Assembly (NCBI GenBank): GCA_945897465.1
Contig: CAMDFK010000004.1
Coordinates: 100,294 to 164,293 of the forward strand
Direction: 5' to 3'
DNA length: 64,000 nt
DNA from: Limnohabitans sp. Rim8
Lineage (GTDB): Bacteria; Pseudomonadota; Gammaproteobacteria; Burkholderiales; Burkholderiaceae_C
Of the stretch, positions 28,404 to 39,959 are shown piece by piece (within the stretch, counting starts at the first letter, position 1; each line of letters starts with the position of its first letter). The notes beneath the pieces were generated by a model, which did no database searches, was not told the DNA's origin, and saw nothing but the letters and a program-made list of their open reading frames with translations. A program made the position numbers and the translations under genes.

Positions 28404-30473
28404 TCAAGCGCGGTGAAACTGCATGACGACGGGCACGATCAAAAGAGCCACGATGTTGATGATCTTGATCAGCGGGTTGATGGCCGGGCCTGCGGTGTCC
28501 TTGTAAGGGTCGCCCACTGTATCGCCCGTGACAGCAGCCTTGTGGGCCTCCGAGCCCTTGCCACCATGGTGGCCGTCTTCGATGTACTTTTTGGCGTTGT
28601 CCCAGGCACCGCCGCCGGTGCACATGGAAATTGCCACGAACAAGCCAGTGATGATGGTCCCCATCAGCAAGCCGCCCAGCGCCTTGGGCCCCAAGATCAA
28701 ACCGACCAGCACGGGCACCACCACGGGCAACAGGCTTGGGATGATCATCTCCTTGATGGCGGCGGTGGTCAGCATGTCCACAGCTTTGCCGTACTCGGGT
28801 TTGGCAGTCCCTTCCATGATGCCCGGAATCTCCTTGAACTGGCGACGCACTTCCACCACCACACTGCCCGCAGCGCGACCGACCGCCTCCATGGCCATGG
28901 CGCCGAACAGGTAAGGAATCAAACCACCAATGAACAAGCCGATGATGACCAGTGGGTCGGACAAGTCAAAACTGATGACTTTTCCGTAAGCCTCTAACTT
29001 GTGGGTGTAGTCCGCAAACAAGACCAAAGAGGCCAAGCCAGCAGAGCCAATCGCATAGCCCTTGGTCACCGCCTTGGTGGTGTTGCCCACGGCGTCCAAA
29101 GGGTCGGTGATGGCGCGAACACTGCTGGGCATCTCGGCCATTTCGGCAATGCCGCCAGCGTTGTCGGTGATGGGCCCATAGGCGTCCAGTGCCACCACGA
29201 TACCGGCCATGCTCAGCATGGAGGTCGCGGCAACGGCAATGCCGTAAAGACCGCCCAATGCATATGCTGTCCAGATGGCCAGGCAAACAAACATCACCGG
29301 CCAAGCGGTTGAACGCATGGACACGCCCAGACCGGCAATGATGTTGGTGCCGTGGCCGGTGGTGGAGGCTTGAGCGATGTGTCGAACCGGGGCGTATTGC
29401 GTGCCGGTGTAAAACTCGGTGATCCAGACCAAGGCGGCGGTGAGCACCAACCCAACGGTGCACGCCCCAAAAAGCCGCATGGCTGCGCCAGTGCCGCCCA
29501 AGGCGTTGTCAGGAATGAGCCAAGTCGTGACAAAGTAAAAAGCCACCAGGGACAGCACGCCTGCAATGGCCAAGCCTTTGTAAAGCGCGGGCATCACGTT
29601 GGTCATGCCAGGCGAGGCTTTGACAAAAAAGCACCCAATGATGGAGGCGATGATGGACACAGCACCCAAGGCCAAGGGGTACAACACAGCTTGCCCCGGG
29701 GCGGCTGTGACCAAGAGTGCCCCCAGCACCATGGTGGCAATCAGCGTCACGGCGTAGGTTTCAAACAAGTCAGCGGCCATACCGGCGCAATCACCCACGT
29801 TGTCACCCACGTTGTCGGCGATCACGGCAGGGTTGCGCGGGTCGTCTTCGGGAATGCCCGCTTCCACTTTGCCCACCAAGTCAGCGCCCACGTCAGCGCC
29901 TTTGGTGAAAATGCCCCCACCCAAGCGGGCGAAAATAGAGATCAGCGATGAACCAAATGCAAAACCAATCAAGGGATTGAGCAAATTGGCCAGGTTTTTA
30001 TCGGGCGTCAGGTTGCCGTTGCCGACCAAAAACCAGTAAAAACCACTCACCCCCAGCAAACCCAAGCCCACCACCAGCATGCCGGTGATGGCACCACCCC
30101 GAAACGCCACGTCCAGCGCAGGGCCAATGCCTTTGGTCGCTGCCTGAGCGGTGCGCACATTGGCCCGAACCGACACGTTCATGCCGATGAAGCCGCAGGC
30201 ACCCGAGAGCACTGCGCCAATCACAAAGCCGATGGCGGTGACGCCATCCAGAAAGATGCCCATCAAAATGGTCAAAACCACGCCCACGATGGCAATGGTT
30301 TTGTACTGGCGAGCGAGATAGGCAGCGGCACCTGCTTGAATAGCCGCTGAGATTTCTTGCATCCGGGCGTTGCCGGCATCTTGAGAAAGAATCCATCCTC
30401 GGGCCCAAATGCCGTAAGCCACAGCAATCAAGCCACACACGAGTGCCAAATAAAGCACTGAATTTCCGGTCAT
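28404..30473 (-). CDS. hppA: Membrane-bound proton-translocating pyrophosphatase
   Basis: Integral membrane pump that uses pyrophosphate hydrolysis to export protons. The 689-residue protein has about 16 hydrophobic segments and the pyrophosphate site: [41 protein letters not shown] and the late [20 protein letters not shown]. The motif GNTTKA carries Lys where potassium-dependent enzymes have Ala, so this should be the K+-independent H+ type. ATG 30473 is chosen: GAGGAG lies 8 bases ahead and the product begins with the first membrane helix. Divergent from ppa, the soluble pyrophosphatase. Confidence 0.95.
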   Translation of the reverse strand: MTGNSVLYLALVCGLIAVAYGIWARGWILSQDAGNARMQEISAAIQAGAAAYLARQYKTIAIVGVVLTILMGIFLDGVTAIGFVIGAVLSGACGFIGMNVSVRANVRTAQAATKGIGPALDVAFRGGAITGMLVVGLGLLGVSGFYWFLVGNGNLTPDKNLANLLNPLIGFAFGSSLISIFARLGGGIFTKGADVGADLVGKVEAGIPEDDPRNPAVIADNVGDNVGDCAGMAADLFETYAVTLIATMVLGALLVTAAPGQAVLYPLALGAVSIIASIIGCFFVKASPGMTNVMPALYKGLAIAGVLSLVAFYFVTTWLIPDNALGGTGAAMRLFGACTVGLVLTAALVWITEFYTGTQYAPVRHIAQASTTGHGTNIIAGLGVSMRSTAWPVMFVCLAIWTAYALGGLYGIAVAATSMLSMAGIVVALDAYGPITDNAGGIAEMAEMPSSVRAITDPLDAVGNTTKAVTKGYAIGSAGLASLVLFADYTHKLEAYGKVISFDLSDPLVIIGLFIGGLIPYLFGAMAMEAVGRAAGSVVVEVRRQFKEIPGIMEGTAKPEYGKAVDMLTTAAIKEMIIPSLLPVVVPVLVGLILGPKALGGLLMGTIITGLFVAISMCTGGGAWDNAKKYIEDGHHGGKGSEAHKAAVTGDTVGDPYKDTAGPAINPLIKIINIVALLIVPVVMQFHRA

Positions 30474-30686
30474 CGTTGAACTCCTCGATGGTTGTCGCTG
30501 AACGGAGGTGCAACGCATTGGAGGCCCCTCCACGGCGTTGCTTCCTCGTTCCAAGCATCAGGAATCGATTGGCCAACAATGGATTAAAGACCGCCGGTGG
30601 TCTGTTAAGCAAGCCCCGTGAAAGTAAAATCGGGGTTAATCCCTAGTGTTTGCTGTTTTTCAACCCCTTCAACAAAGACCTGCAAG

Positions 30687-31223
30687 ATGTCCCTGGATAA
30701 CGTGACCCCTGGAAAAAATGCGCCCGAATCATTCAATGTGATCATCGAAATCCCGATGAACGCCGATCCGATCAAGTACGAAATCGACAAGGAAACCGGC
30801 GCCATGTTCGTGGACCGTTTCATGACCACCGCCATGCACTACCCGACGAACTACGGCTACGTCCCCCAGACTCTGTCGGGTGATGGTGATCCTGTGGATG
30901 TGTTGGTGATCACGCCCTATGCACTGCACCCCGGCGTCGTGGTGCCCTGCCGTGCTCTGGGTATTTTGATGATGGAAGATGAAGCGGGCGTGGATGGCAA
31001 GGTTGTTGCTGTTCCCACCAGCAAAATATTGCCCATGTACGACCACTGGCAAAGCATTGAAGACGTGAATGCGATGCGTCGCAACGCCATCGCCCACTTT
31101 TTTGAACACTACAAAGACCTCGAAAAAGGCAAATGGGTCAAGGTATTGGGCTGGCAAGGCAAAGAATCTGCTCACAAGGAAATTCTGGACGGCATCTCGG
31201 ACTACAACAAAACCAAGGCCTGA
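30687..31223 (+). CDS. ppa: Soluble inorganic pyrophosphatase (family I)
   Basis: Hydrolyses pyrophosphate to phosphate in the cytoplasm, driving biosynthesis. The 178-residue protein shows [41 protein letters not shown] (metal-binding aspartates) and [19 protein letters not shown] 30687 gives the family start MSLDNVTPG; the frame is open further upstream without a better start. It faces hppA, with about 210 bases between the two starts. Confidence 0.96.
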   Translation: MSLDNVTPGKNAPESFNVIIEIPMNADPIKYEIDKETGAMFVDRFMTTAMHYPTNYGYVPQTLSGDGDPVDVLVITPYALHPGVVVPCRALGILMMEDEAGVDGKVVAVPTSKILPMYDHWQSIEDVNAMRRNAIAHFFEHYKDLEKGKWVKVLGWQGKESAHKEILDGISDYNKTKA

Positions 31224-31270
31224 TGCGGCTGATCGAACGCTCGCCCCCGGGGTCCTGTGCCACCCATCGA

Positions 31271-31309
31271 ACGCCTGCCCAGTAAATTCTCGCCGTGCAG
31301 GCGTTTTTT
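31271..31309 (+). terminator. Terminator after ppa
   Basis: ACGCCTGC and GCAGGCGT form an eight-pair stem around an 18-base loop, followed by a run of six T bases, just before the convergent acyltransferase stop. Confidence 0.75.
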
Positions 31310-32496
31310 CATGGGGCCTTTTTCAAGGGCGAGTGCTGTTGCAGGGCTTCCATGTAGTTGTCAATGCCCGCTTTTTCGCGCTCCAAATACCGCGCCACCG
31401 CTTCTGAAAACGACGGGTGCGCCAGCCAGTGGGCGCTGTGTGTGGGGGTGGGCAGCAGGGCGCGGGCCATTTTGTGCTCCCCCTGGGCCCCGCCTTCAAA
31501 ACGCTTGACGCCGTTGGCAATGCACCATTCAATGGGCTGGTAATAACAGGCCTCAAAGTGCAGACAGTCCACCCGCGCGAGCGCCCCCCAATAACGGCCA
31601 TAGGCCACTTCGGGCTGGCCCTCTGTGCTCAGGTGCAGGCCAATCAGGCTGATGCCGATGGCTTGCCCCGCGTGCTCGGCCACAAAGAGCAGCCAATTGG
31701 CGGCCATGTCACGCCGCATGGCGTCGAAAAACTCGGGCTTCAAATAGGGCGCGTTGCCGTGCTCCCAATAGGTTTGCTGGTAGCAGCGCAACAAAAGCGC
31801 CCAGTCATCGCCCGTCATGTCGGGGCCACGCACGGCGCGAAAGCTGACCCCAGCTTCAGCGACTTTGCGGCGCTCTTGCCGGATCTTCTTGCGCTTTTCT
31901 TGGTTCAGGCTGCCCAAAAAGTCATCAAAGTCGCGCCAGCCTTGGTTTTGCCAATGGAATTGCACCTGGCTGCGCTGCAGCAGCCCGGCTTGCTCGCAGG
32001 CCTGCAGGTCTTGCGGGCTGCCAAACAGGATGTGCAGCGAGGGGATCTCGTTGGTTTGACACAAATCCAGCAACGCGGCCAGAAGCGCTTGCCGGGCGGT
32101 ATCGGTCTCGGCCAGCAAGCGGCTGCCGGGCACGGGTGTGAAAGGCGAGGCCAGCAGGGCCTTGGGGTAATAGTTCAGGCCATGGCGCTCGTAGGCGTCG
32201 GCCCAGGCGTGGTCGAACACATACTCGCCGCGCGAATGGGTCTTCAGGTAGAGCGGACAGGCGGCGGCCAATGTGGGTCCTGTGGGGGTGTCGCGCCACA
32301 AACTGATCACTTGCAGGGTCCAGCCGGTCTCTGGCACGGCCGAGCCGCTGCCCTGCAGGGCCGACAAATAGGCATGCCGCATGAAGGGGGATGGGGCATC
32401 CTGCTGGGCGAGCAAGCCGTCCCAAACCTCGGGCGCGATGCCGCTCAGGTCATCCTGCACCCGGGTGACATAATTCAAGCTCAAATTTTCCAGCAC
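31309..32496 (-). CDS. FemAB-like GNAT protein (PF04339, peptidoglycan biosynthesis/recognition family)
   Basis: A 395-residue cytoplasmic protein with a double acyltransferase fold. Recognisable features: SPFMRHAYLSALQGSGS near the start, PLYLKTHSRGEYVFDHAWADAY, the LNQEKRKKIRQERRKVAEAGV helix, CYQQTYWEHGNAPYL, YGRYWGALARVDCLHFEACYY and RFEGGAQGEHKMARAL. These identify the PF04339 group, whose members are predicted acyltransferases without a settled substrate. GTG 32496 is the only reasonable start; it is 4 bases from the divergent nadE ATG. Confidence 0.85.
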   Translation of the reverse strand: MLENLSLNYVTRVQDDLSGIAPEVWDGLLAQQDAPSPFMRHAYLSALQGSGSAVPETGWTLQVISLWRDTPTGPTLAAACPLYLKTHSRGEYVFDHAWADAYERHGLNYYPKALLASPFTPVPGSRLLAETDTARQALLAALLDLCQTNEIPSLHILFGSPQDLQACEQAGLLQRSQVQFHWQNQGWRDFDDFLGSLNQEKRKKIRQERRKVAEAGVSFRAVRGPDMTGDDWALLLRCYQQTYWEHGNAPYLKPEFFDAMRRDMAANWLLFVAEHAGQAIGISLIGLHLSTEGQPEVAYGRYWGALARVDCLHFEACYYQPIEWCIANGVKRFEGGAQGEHKMARALLPTPTHSAHWLAHPSFSEAVARYLEREKAGIDNYMEALQQHSPLKKAP

Positions 32497-32500
32497 CTGT

Positions 32501-34547
<2,047 letters not shown>

Positions 34548-34633
34548 TGGGTCGATTGTGGGGCCATCATGCGAGGGCCAACATGGGCAGCTGAGATAGG
34601 TGGTGCAGTAGCCACCGCGCCTGTGTCAGCCGA

Positions 34634-35248
34634 TCAGATCAATTCGACTTTGGCGCGGGGTGAAAAGCCCGCTTTTTGTACCAAACTTTGCAGCAGCACT
34701 TCGGGCTCGGAGCCCAAAGTCACCAGGTCAGTTTGCCAGTCGGCCATGAAGCCTTGATCAACCACCTGGCCAATGAAGGCCATCAGGCTGTCGTAGTAAC
34801 CCAGGCTGTTCAAGATGCCCACGGGTTTGTCATGGTAGCCCAGTTGGCGCCAGGTCCAGACCTCAAATAACTCTTCAAACGTTCCAATGCCGCCGGGCAG
34901 GGCCAAAAAAGCGTCTGCTTTCTCGGCCATGAGGCGTTTGCGCTCGTGCATGGTGTCCACCACATGCAGCTCGGTGCAGCCGTGGTGGGCCCATTCTTTT
35001 TCCGCCAAGGCGGTCGGAATGATGCCGACCACCGTGCCGCCTGATGCCATGGTGGCCTCGGCCACCAAGCCCATCAGGCCATTGCGCCCACCGCCATAGA
35101 CCAATTGGCCACCGTGGGCACCGATCCAGCCGCCCACTTGCACCGCGATGTGGGCAAATTCGGGCGAGTTGCCAGGTTTGGAGCCGCAATAGACGCAGAT
35201 GGAAAAAGCGGGTGCAGCCCTTTGAAGGGTAGGGTCCGAGGTCGTCAT
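34634..35248 (-). CDS. LOG family protein (Rossman-fold, TIGR00730)
   Basis: A 204-residue protein with the nucleotide-binding CVYCGSKPGNSPEF start, GGQLVYGGGRNGLMG, the catalytic-site Arg in MHERKRLMAE and the family signature PGGIGTFEELFE. Members hydrolyse nucleoside 5'-monophosphates such as AMP or cytokinin ribotides to base and ribose 5-phosphate. ATG 35248 gives the usual length. It lies 20 bases after the RDD gene on the same strand and may be the last gene of that unit. Confidence 0.9.
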   Translation of the reverse strand: MTTSDPTLQRAAPAFSICVYCGSKPGNSPEFAHIAVQVGGWIGAHGGQLVYGGGRNGLMGLVAEATMASGGTVVGIIPTALAEKEWAHHGCTELHVVDTMHERKRLMAEKADAFLALPGGIGTFEELFEVWTWRQLGYHDKPVGILNSLGYYDSLMAFIGQVVDQGFMADWQTDLVTLGSEPEVLLQSLVQKAGFSPRAKVELI

Positions 35249-35268
35249 CGAGTATTGATTCAAAGGGG

Positions 35269-35811
35269 TTAGCGTAAGGTGACGAGGCGTGTCCCTGCCC
35301 AGACGTCGTGCCAGAATTGTCTTTGGGCATGAAAACGGCTGAGCAAGGCCCAGACCAGGACCCAGAGCACGGTCAGCCAGCCGACTGCTGCGGCGGACAG
35401 GCCCAAGGGCAAGGTGAGCAAGAGGGGGGGTAAAAACCAGAGCCAGCTCAGCACATAGCGCAACAAGGCGCGGCGCTGGCTCAAGGGTTGCCCCGTGGCC
35501 GAGACCACGCGGATGTGCCAGGTTTTCATGGCCAGGGTCTGGCCTCGGTGCCAAAACCAGGTGAAGTAAATGCCCAAAATCAAAAACAGGAAAGCTTGCA
35601 GGCCAGGGCGGTTGTCCAAGGCATGGCGGGTTTGACTCAGGCTGCTGAACAAATAACCTGCGATGAACACGACCCCGAAAAGCAGCATGCCCTCATACAG
35701 CCAGCAAGCCATGCGGCGTTTGAGCGATGGGGCCATTAATGGGTCCGTAACTTCAGTCAAAGGTGACGTGGGCGTTGAGGAGTCGGACACGCGCGAGGTC
35801 TTGGAAGGCAT
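35269..35811 (-). CDS. RDD family membrane protein
   Basis: A 180-residue inner-membrane protein: soluble N-terminal 30 residues, then hydrophobic helices around MLLFGVVFIAGYLF, LQAFLFLILGIYFTWFW, YVLSWLWFLPPLLLTLPLG and WLTVLWVLVWALL. The RDD signature is APSLKRRMACWLYEGMLL with the later QTLAMKTWHIRVV and FWHDVWAGTRLV. Function is not established; some RDD proteins are ion transporters. It follows DUF3106 after about 140 bases. Confidence 0.88.
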   Translation of the reverse strand: MPSKTSRVSDSSTPTSPLTEVTDPLMAPSLKRRMACWLYEGMLLFGVVFIAGYLFSSLSQTRHALDNRPGLQAFLFLILGIYFTWFWHRGQTLAMKTWHIRVVSATGQPLSQRRALLRYVLSWLWFLPPLLLTLPLGLSAAAVGWLTVLWVLVWALLSRFHAQRQFWHDVWAGTRLVTLR

Positions 35812-35949
35812 GGAAATCCGAATATGAAATGGCGTTGGTTTGAGGCGCCGATCACCTCTGGTCGTGCGCTTTGCGAGCGAAAACCTAGAGTGCTCAGTGC
35901 ATTGCAGTGATTGTGGCGCAAACGCCTGACTGACCTTGTTGGATCGGTG

Positions 35950-36747
35950 TCAAGAGGGTTGAGGCAGCAAGGTCTTGGGGTGGACCGGCTTGGAGGGCGC
36001 AACCCGCTGTACCTCCCTTGATGCGTTGGCAGGCAGCAGCGGGGGGCTGACCAAGCGAGAGTTGGGCGGGGCAAAGCTGCGAGCGGCACTTTTGACGGGG
36101 GGCTTGGGGCCAGAAGACAGTTTGTTTTTTTCGCGTTCAGACAGCGCTTGGTAAGCTTCCCACTGAGCCCGTTTGTCCTGGGCCGAAAGGGATTGCAATG
36201 TGTTGTAATGAAAACGCGCTTGGCTGCGCTGTCGCGGGCTGAGCGCCACCCATTCACGCATGCGGCTGTGAAGGGTCATCTGCTCCTCATCGGTGAGTTG
36301 TAAAAAGCTTTTGGACAGCGCTATCCATTTTTGGCGCTGCTGACCCGTCAGCTCATGCCATTTGTCGGCCAAAGGGGCTAGCGCTTGTTTTTGGCGCTTG
36401 CTCAATGCATGCCAAGCACTCGTTTTCGGCACGGGGGCGCTGCTGGAAGCCTGGGGCGGCTGCAAGCTGGGTCCAAGGGCTGGTGAGGTCGATAAAGCGG
36501 CGTCGGCCGCATGGGCAGATGGGTCACTGGGGATGACTGGGGGGCTGGCAGTTTCAATCGCTTGAATCCCTGAGGCTGTTGCCACTGGGATGGTGGGAGT
36601 CTCCGCCCAAACTGGCAGGGCCAAGACCCATGTCATCGCGAGCAGAAAACACGTGACCAGATCTGTGATGGTCTTGACCAAGCCAGAAGGAGGCAACACG
36701 GCGCCTGCCGTGCGGAGCTGTTCTAACTTGCAACCGTTTTCAGTCAT
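35950..36747 (-). CDS. DUF3106 domain protein, exported
   Basis: A 265-residue protein with a late hydrophobic signal (about 28-48, FLLAMTWVLALPVWA) and a Pro/Ser-rich linker, then an all-helical domain (about 110-205) built on a repeated W-x-x-L-S/T-x-x-Q pattern: WHALSKRQ, WHELTGQQ, WIALSKSF, WVALSPRQ, YQALSERE. This is DUF3106, of unknown function, found in betaproteobacteria. It overlaps the DUF3619 gene by 8 bases, so it belongs to the sigma-factor operon. A periplasmic partner of that system is a reasonable guess. Confidence 0.85.
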   Translation of the reverse strand: MTENGCKLEQLRTAGAVLPPSGLVKTITDLVTCFLLAMTWVLALPVWAETPTIPVATASGIQAIETASPPVIPSDPSAHAADAALSTSPALGPSLQPPQASSSAPVPKTSAWHALSKRQKQALAPLADKWHELTGQQRQKWIALSKSFLQLTDEEQMTLHSRMREWVALSPRQRSQARFHYNTLQSLSAQDKRAQWEAYQALSEREKNKLSSGPKPPVKSAARSFAPPNSRLVSPPLLPANASREVQRVAPSKPVHPKTLLPQPS

Positions 36748-37192
36748 GCCGGGTGTCTTGATGGATCTGAATTTTCAGGAACTGCACAAAACCGGGATCG
36801 GTGTAGGCGTCTGGTGGCAACTCGTCGAGCAATAAAGCCGAATCCAGCAAGGCGATATCGGATTCGGCCATGTCTTGCTGCAATGCCTGGAGCAGCATGA
36901 GCCCCGTGACCAGAGCCAACAAAGGCAGGACCGAGACCAGAATACGCCAAAGTTTGAGACCTTCGTCCGGTTGCGCTGAGAGTGTGCCGTTGGCTTGCAC
37001 GGCGAGGCTGTGGCGCAACATTTTTTTCGGCATGGGACGGGAACTCAAGGCCGTTTGGCGTGCAACGCGTAATCGCTCGCCAATGTCATGCCCCAAGTCC
37101 CTCGAGGCAATGTCCAATTGGCAAGCCAAAGTTTGACCCCAAAGGTCCATCTCGGCGGTGAGGGCAGTGGTGTGTGTCTGGGATGTTTTCAT
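36740..37192 (-). CDS. DUF3619 protein, single-pass membrane
   Basis: A 150-residue protein with a soluble N-terminal part (about 1-80, including LDIASRDLGHDIGERLRVAR), one membrane helix (about 86-105, ILVSVLPLLALVTGLMLLQAL) and an acidic outer C-terminus (SDIALLDSALLLDELPPDAYTDPGF). This is DUF3619. The topology and the ATGA overlap with a sigma-factor gene resemble an anti-sigma factor, but no anti-sigma motif is recognised, so that is inference. Confidence 0.85.
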   Translation of the reverse strand: MKTSQTHTTALTAEMDLWGQTLACQLDIASRDLGHDIGERLRVARQTALSSRPMPKKMLRHSLAVQANGTLSAQPDEGLKLWRILVSVLPLLALVTGLMLLQALQQDMAESDIALLDSALLLDELPPDAYTDPGFVQFLKIQIHQDTRHD

Positions 37193-37755
37193 GGATTCAT
37201 GCCTTGGAGGGCCAAGGTTTTACTCAAGAACTGGATGGCGCGGGAGCAATGGGTCTTGACACTGCCTTCGGAGCAGCCCATCACGGCGGCGGTTTCAGCC
37301 ACGTCGAGCTCTTCCCAGTAACGCAGAAGGAAGGCCTCTCGTTGACGTTGGGGCAAACTCATGATGGCTTTTTCAATGTGTTCCAAGGTTTGCACCCGCC
37401 CAAGCCATTGCTCGGCGCTTTGGACAGCGGGGGCATCGGTGTTGCCGGTGGTGACTTCCAGCAGGTCAAAATCGCCCAGGTCATCGCGGTGATCAAAATC
37501 ATCCAGGTTGGAAAACAGTGCGTTTCGCGTCTTGCGGCGGCGAAACCAGTCGAGCACGGTGTTGGACAAGATTCTCTGAAACAACAAAGGCAGCTCTTGA
37601 GCTGGTTTGTCAGAGTAGTGGCTACACAGCTTGATCATGCTGTCTTGCACGATGTCCAGCGCCCCTTCCTCGTCACCCACATGGTAATAAGCCCGTTTGA
37701 AGGCTTTCTTTTCCACGCTTTTGAGGAAGTCAGAAATGTCGGTGTCCGAGGCCAA
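37189..37755 (-). CDS. RNA polymerase sigma factor, ECF-like
   Basis: A 188-residue sigma-70 family protein with region 2 (KAFKRAYYHVGDEEGALDIVQDSMIKLCSHY, LFQRILSNTVLDWFRRRK) and region 4 (SLPQRQREAFLLRYWEELDVAETAAVMGCSEGSVKTHCSRA). The frame is open up to an ATG at 37941, but similarity begins only at ASDTDISDFLKSVEKKAF; the TTG at 37755 is proposed as start, with no clear ribosome site. It begins an overlapping set with DUF3619 and DUF3106. Start uncertain, family sure. Confidence 0.88.
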   Translation of the reverse strand: MASDTDISDFLKSVEKKAFKRAYYHVGDEEGALDIVQDSMIKLCSHYSDKPAQELPLLFQRILSNTVLDWFRRRKTRNALFSNLDDFDHRDDLGDFDLLEVTTGNTDAPAVQSAEQWLGRVQTLEHIEKAIMSLPQRQREAFLLRYWEELDVAETAAVMGCSEGSVKTHCSRAIQFLSKTLALQGMNP

Positions 37756-38054
37756 GGTGCTTGCAGCGGCGAGCTGTATCTTGTTTGTAAAAGTGGGTTT
37801 GAAGACCGAAATTGACCCTGAATGCCAATGAATTATGGCACTGGGTGGGTGATGGGGCGTGACTTTTCGAAGACCCCATTGCAACAGTGCGATAATATCG
37901 GGTTGCAATTGAAAAAAAGCAAACGGATCACCGTCCGGCACTTTTACAGTTTGGTGCCCATGTCTGTGGTCTCAAGTCCCAAAGCCACTTCACAAGAGTC
38001 GAGTTAAGGGGCACCCAAGGTTTTTCGTTAGAGAAATTCACAAAGGTTGAATAC
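37756..38054. other. Intergenic region between the sigma-factor gene and ilvB
   Basis: About 300 bases separating divergent genes. On the plus strand TGCGATAAT (37891-37899) could be an extended -10 box for ilvB. A 61-codon plus-strand frame (37822-38007) lacks an Ile/Val/Leu run, so no attenuator like that of leuA is seen. No other feature was recognised. Confidence 0.4.
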
Positions 38055-39827
38055 ATGGAAATCAATAAAGCCGAAATGGCATCTGCTGCCTCTGCCGCTT
38101 CATCCGCTCAAGAATTGCGTGGGGCCGAAATCTTGGTCAAAGCGCTGCAGGCCGAAAACGTCGAGTTTGTTTGGGGTTACCCCGGTGGGGCAGTGCTCCA
38201 CATCTACGACGCTTTTTACAAACAAGAAACCATCCAGCACGTTCTGGTCCGCCACGAACAAGCCGCTGTGCACGCCGCTGACGGGTATGCCCGCGCCACA
38301 GGCGAGGTCGGTGTTGCTTTGGTCACTTCTGGCCCCGGCCTGACCAACGCGGTGACCGGCATCGCGACCGCCTACATGGACAGCATTCCGATGGTCATCA
38401 TCAGCGGGCAGGTGCCCACTGCGGCCATTGGCCTCGATGCCTTCCAAGAGTGCGACACCGTGGGCATTACGCGCCCTATCGTGAAGCACAACTTCTTGGT
38501 CAAAGACGCCAAGGACATGGCCGAGGTCATGAAAAAAGCTTTCCATATTGCCCGCACTGGTCGCCCTGGCCCGGTGGTGGTTGACGTGCCCAAGGACGTG
38601 TCTTTCAACAAAACCCCTTACACCGGCTACCCCGACAAGGTCGAGATGCGCTCGTACAACCCGGTGCGCAAAGGCCACGGCGGTCAGATCCGCAAGGCCA
38701 TGCAGCTGTTGATGTCGGCCAAGCGCCCCTACATCTACACCGGCGGTGGTGTGCTGCTCAGCAACGCCAGCCCCGAGTTGCGCGCCTTGGTGGACATGCT
38801 GAACTTCCCTGTCACCAACACTTTGATGGGTTTGGGCGCGTTCCCTGCCACCGACCGCCGCTTTTTGGGCATGCTGGGTATGCACGGCACGCTGGAAGCC
38901 AACAACGCCATGCAAAACTGCGATGTTTTGCTGGCCGTAGGAGCACGTTTTGACGACCGTGTGATCGGCAACCCCAAGCATTTCGCGCAAAACGAGCGCA
39001 AGATCATCCACATCGACATTGATCCCTCCAGCATCTCCAAACGCGTCAAGGTCGACGTGCCAATCGTGGGTGACGTGAAAGACGTGCTGACCGAGTTGAT
39101 GGGCATGATCCGCGAATCCGGTCTCAAGCCCGACAGTCAGGCGCTGGCGCAGTGGTGGTCAACCGTCGAAAGCTGGCGCAAACGCGACTGCATGAAGTAC
39201 GACAGCGACAACAGCGTGGTCATCAAGCCACAGAAGGTCATCGAGACCCTGTGGGACATGACCAAAGATGCCGACGCGTACATCACCTCTGATGTGGGCC
39301 AGCACCAGATGTGGGCGGCGCAGTATTACAAGTTCAACGAGCCACGCCGCTGGATCAACTCCGGCGGTCTGGGCACCATGGGCGTGGGCATCCCTTACGC
39401 CATGGGCATCAAACTGGCCAAGCCCGACAGCGAGGTGTATTGCGTGACGGGTGAAGGCTCGGTGCAAATGTGCATCCAGGAGCTTTCCACCTGCTTGCAA
39501 TACAACACGCCCATCAAGGTCGTGGCCCTGAACAATGGTTACTTGGGCATGGTGCGCCAATGGCAGGAGATCGATTACTCCGGTCGTTACAGCCACAGCT
39601 ACATGGATGCTTTGCCGAACTTCGTGAAGTTGGCCGAGGCTTATGGCCACGTCGGCATCTTGGTGGAAAAGCCTGAGGATGTAGAGCCTGCTTTGCGCGA
39701 ATCACGCAGGCTCAAGGACCGCACGGTTTTCCTCGATATCCGTACCGACCCGACTGAAAACGTCTTCCCCATGGTTCAGGCTGGCAAAGGCATCACCGAG
39801 ATGCTGATGGGCGCTGAAGACCTTTAA
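38055..39827 (+). CDS. ilvB: Acetolactate synthase (AHAS), large subunit
   Basis: Thiamin-diphosphate and FAD enzyme making 2-acetolactate or 2-aceto-2-hydroxybutyrate, the first common step for valine, leucine and isoleucine. The 590-residue protein has GYPGGAVLHIYDA, catalytic Glu68 in RHEQAAVHAADGYARATG, the central LLAVGARFDDRVIGN FAD region and the ThDP/Mg motif VTGEGSVQM followed by ALNNGYLGMVRQWQ. Glu replaces the more usual Asp in the GDGS motif, as seen in related bacteria. It heads ilvB-ilvH-ilvC. Confidence 0.96.
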   Translation: MEINKAEMASAASAASSAQELRGAEILVKALQAENVEFVWGYPGGAVLHIYDAFYKQETIQHVLVRHEQAAVHAADGYARATGEVGVALVTSGPGLTNAVTGIATAYMDSIPMVIISGQVPTAAIGLDAFQECDTVGITRPIVKHNFLVKDAKDMAEVMKKAFHIARTGRPGPVVVDVPKDVSFNKTPYTGYPDKVEMRSYNPVRKGHGGQIRKAMQLLMSAKRPYIYTGGGVLLSNASPELRALVDMLNFPVTNTLMGLGAFPATDRRFLGMLGMHGTLEANNAMQNCDVLLAVGARFDDRVIGNPKHFAQNERKIIHIDIDPSSISKRVKVDVPIVGDVKDVLTELMGMIRESGLKPDSQALAQWWSTVESWRKRDCMKYDSDNSVVIKPQKVIETLWDMTKDADAYITSDVGQHQMWAAQYYKFNEPRRWINSGGLGTMGVGIPYAMGIKLAKPDSEVYCVTGEGSVQMCIQELSTCLQYNTPIKVVALNNGYLGMVRQWQEIDYSGRYSHSYMDALPNFVKLAEAYGHVGILVEKPEDVEPALRESRRLKDRTVFLDIRTDPTENVFPMVQAGKGITEMLMGAEDL

Positions 39828-39959
39828 TTCATCACACTGGACGAATCTATTGCCCGCCAAGCCTGTGCATTACCGTGTGCAGGGGAGGGCGGCGAAAAAC
39901 GGCAGTTTTCTGCGACCCAATTTTCTGGTTGCATGTCGTTGCAAAAAGAGGAATCACAC

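Noticed and set aside
37822-38007. Possible ilv leader peptide (61 codons) before ilvB.
   Set aside because: No run of Ile, Val or Leu codons and no terminator hairpin between it and ilvB, unlike the leu leader.
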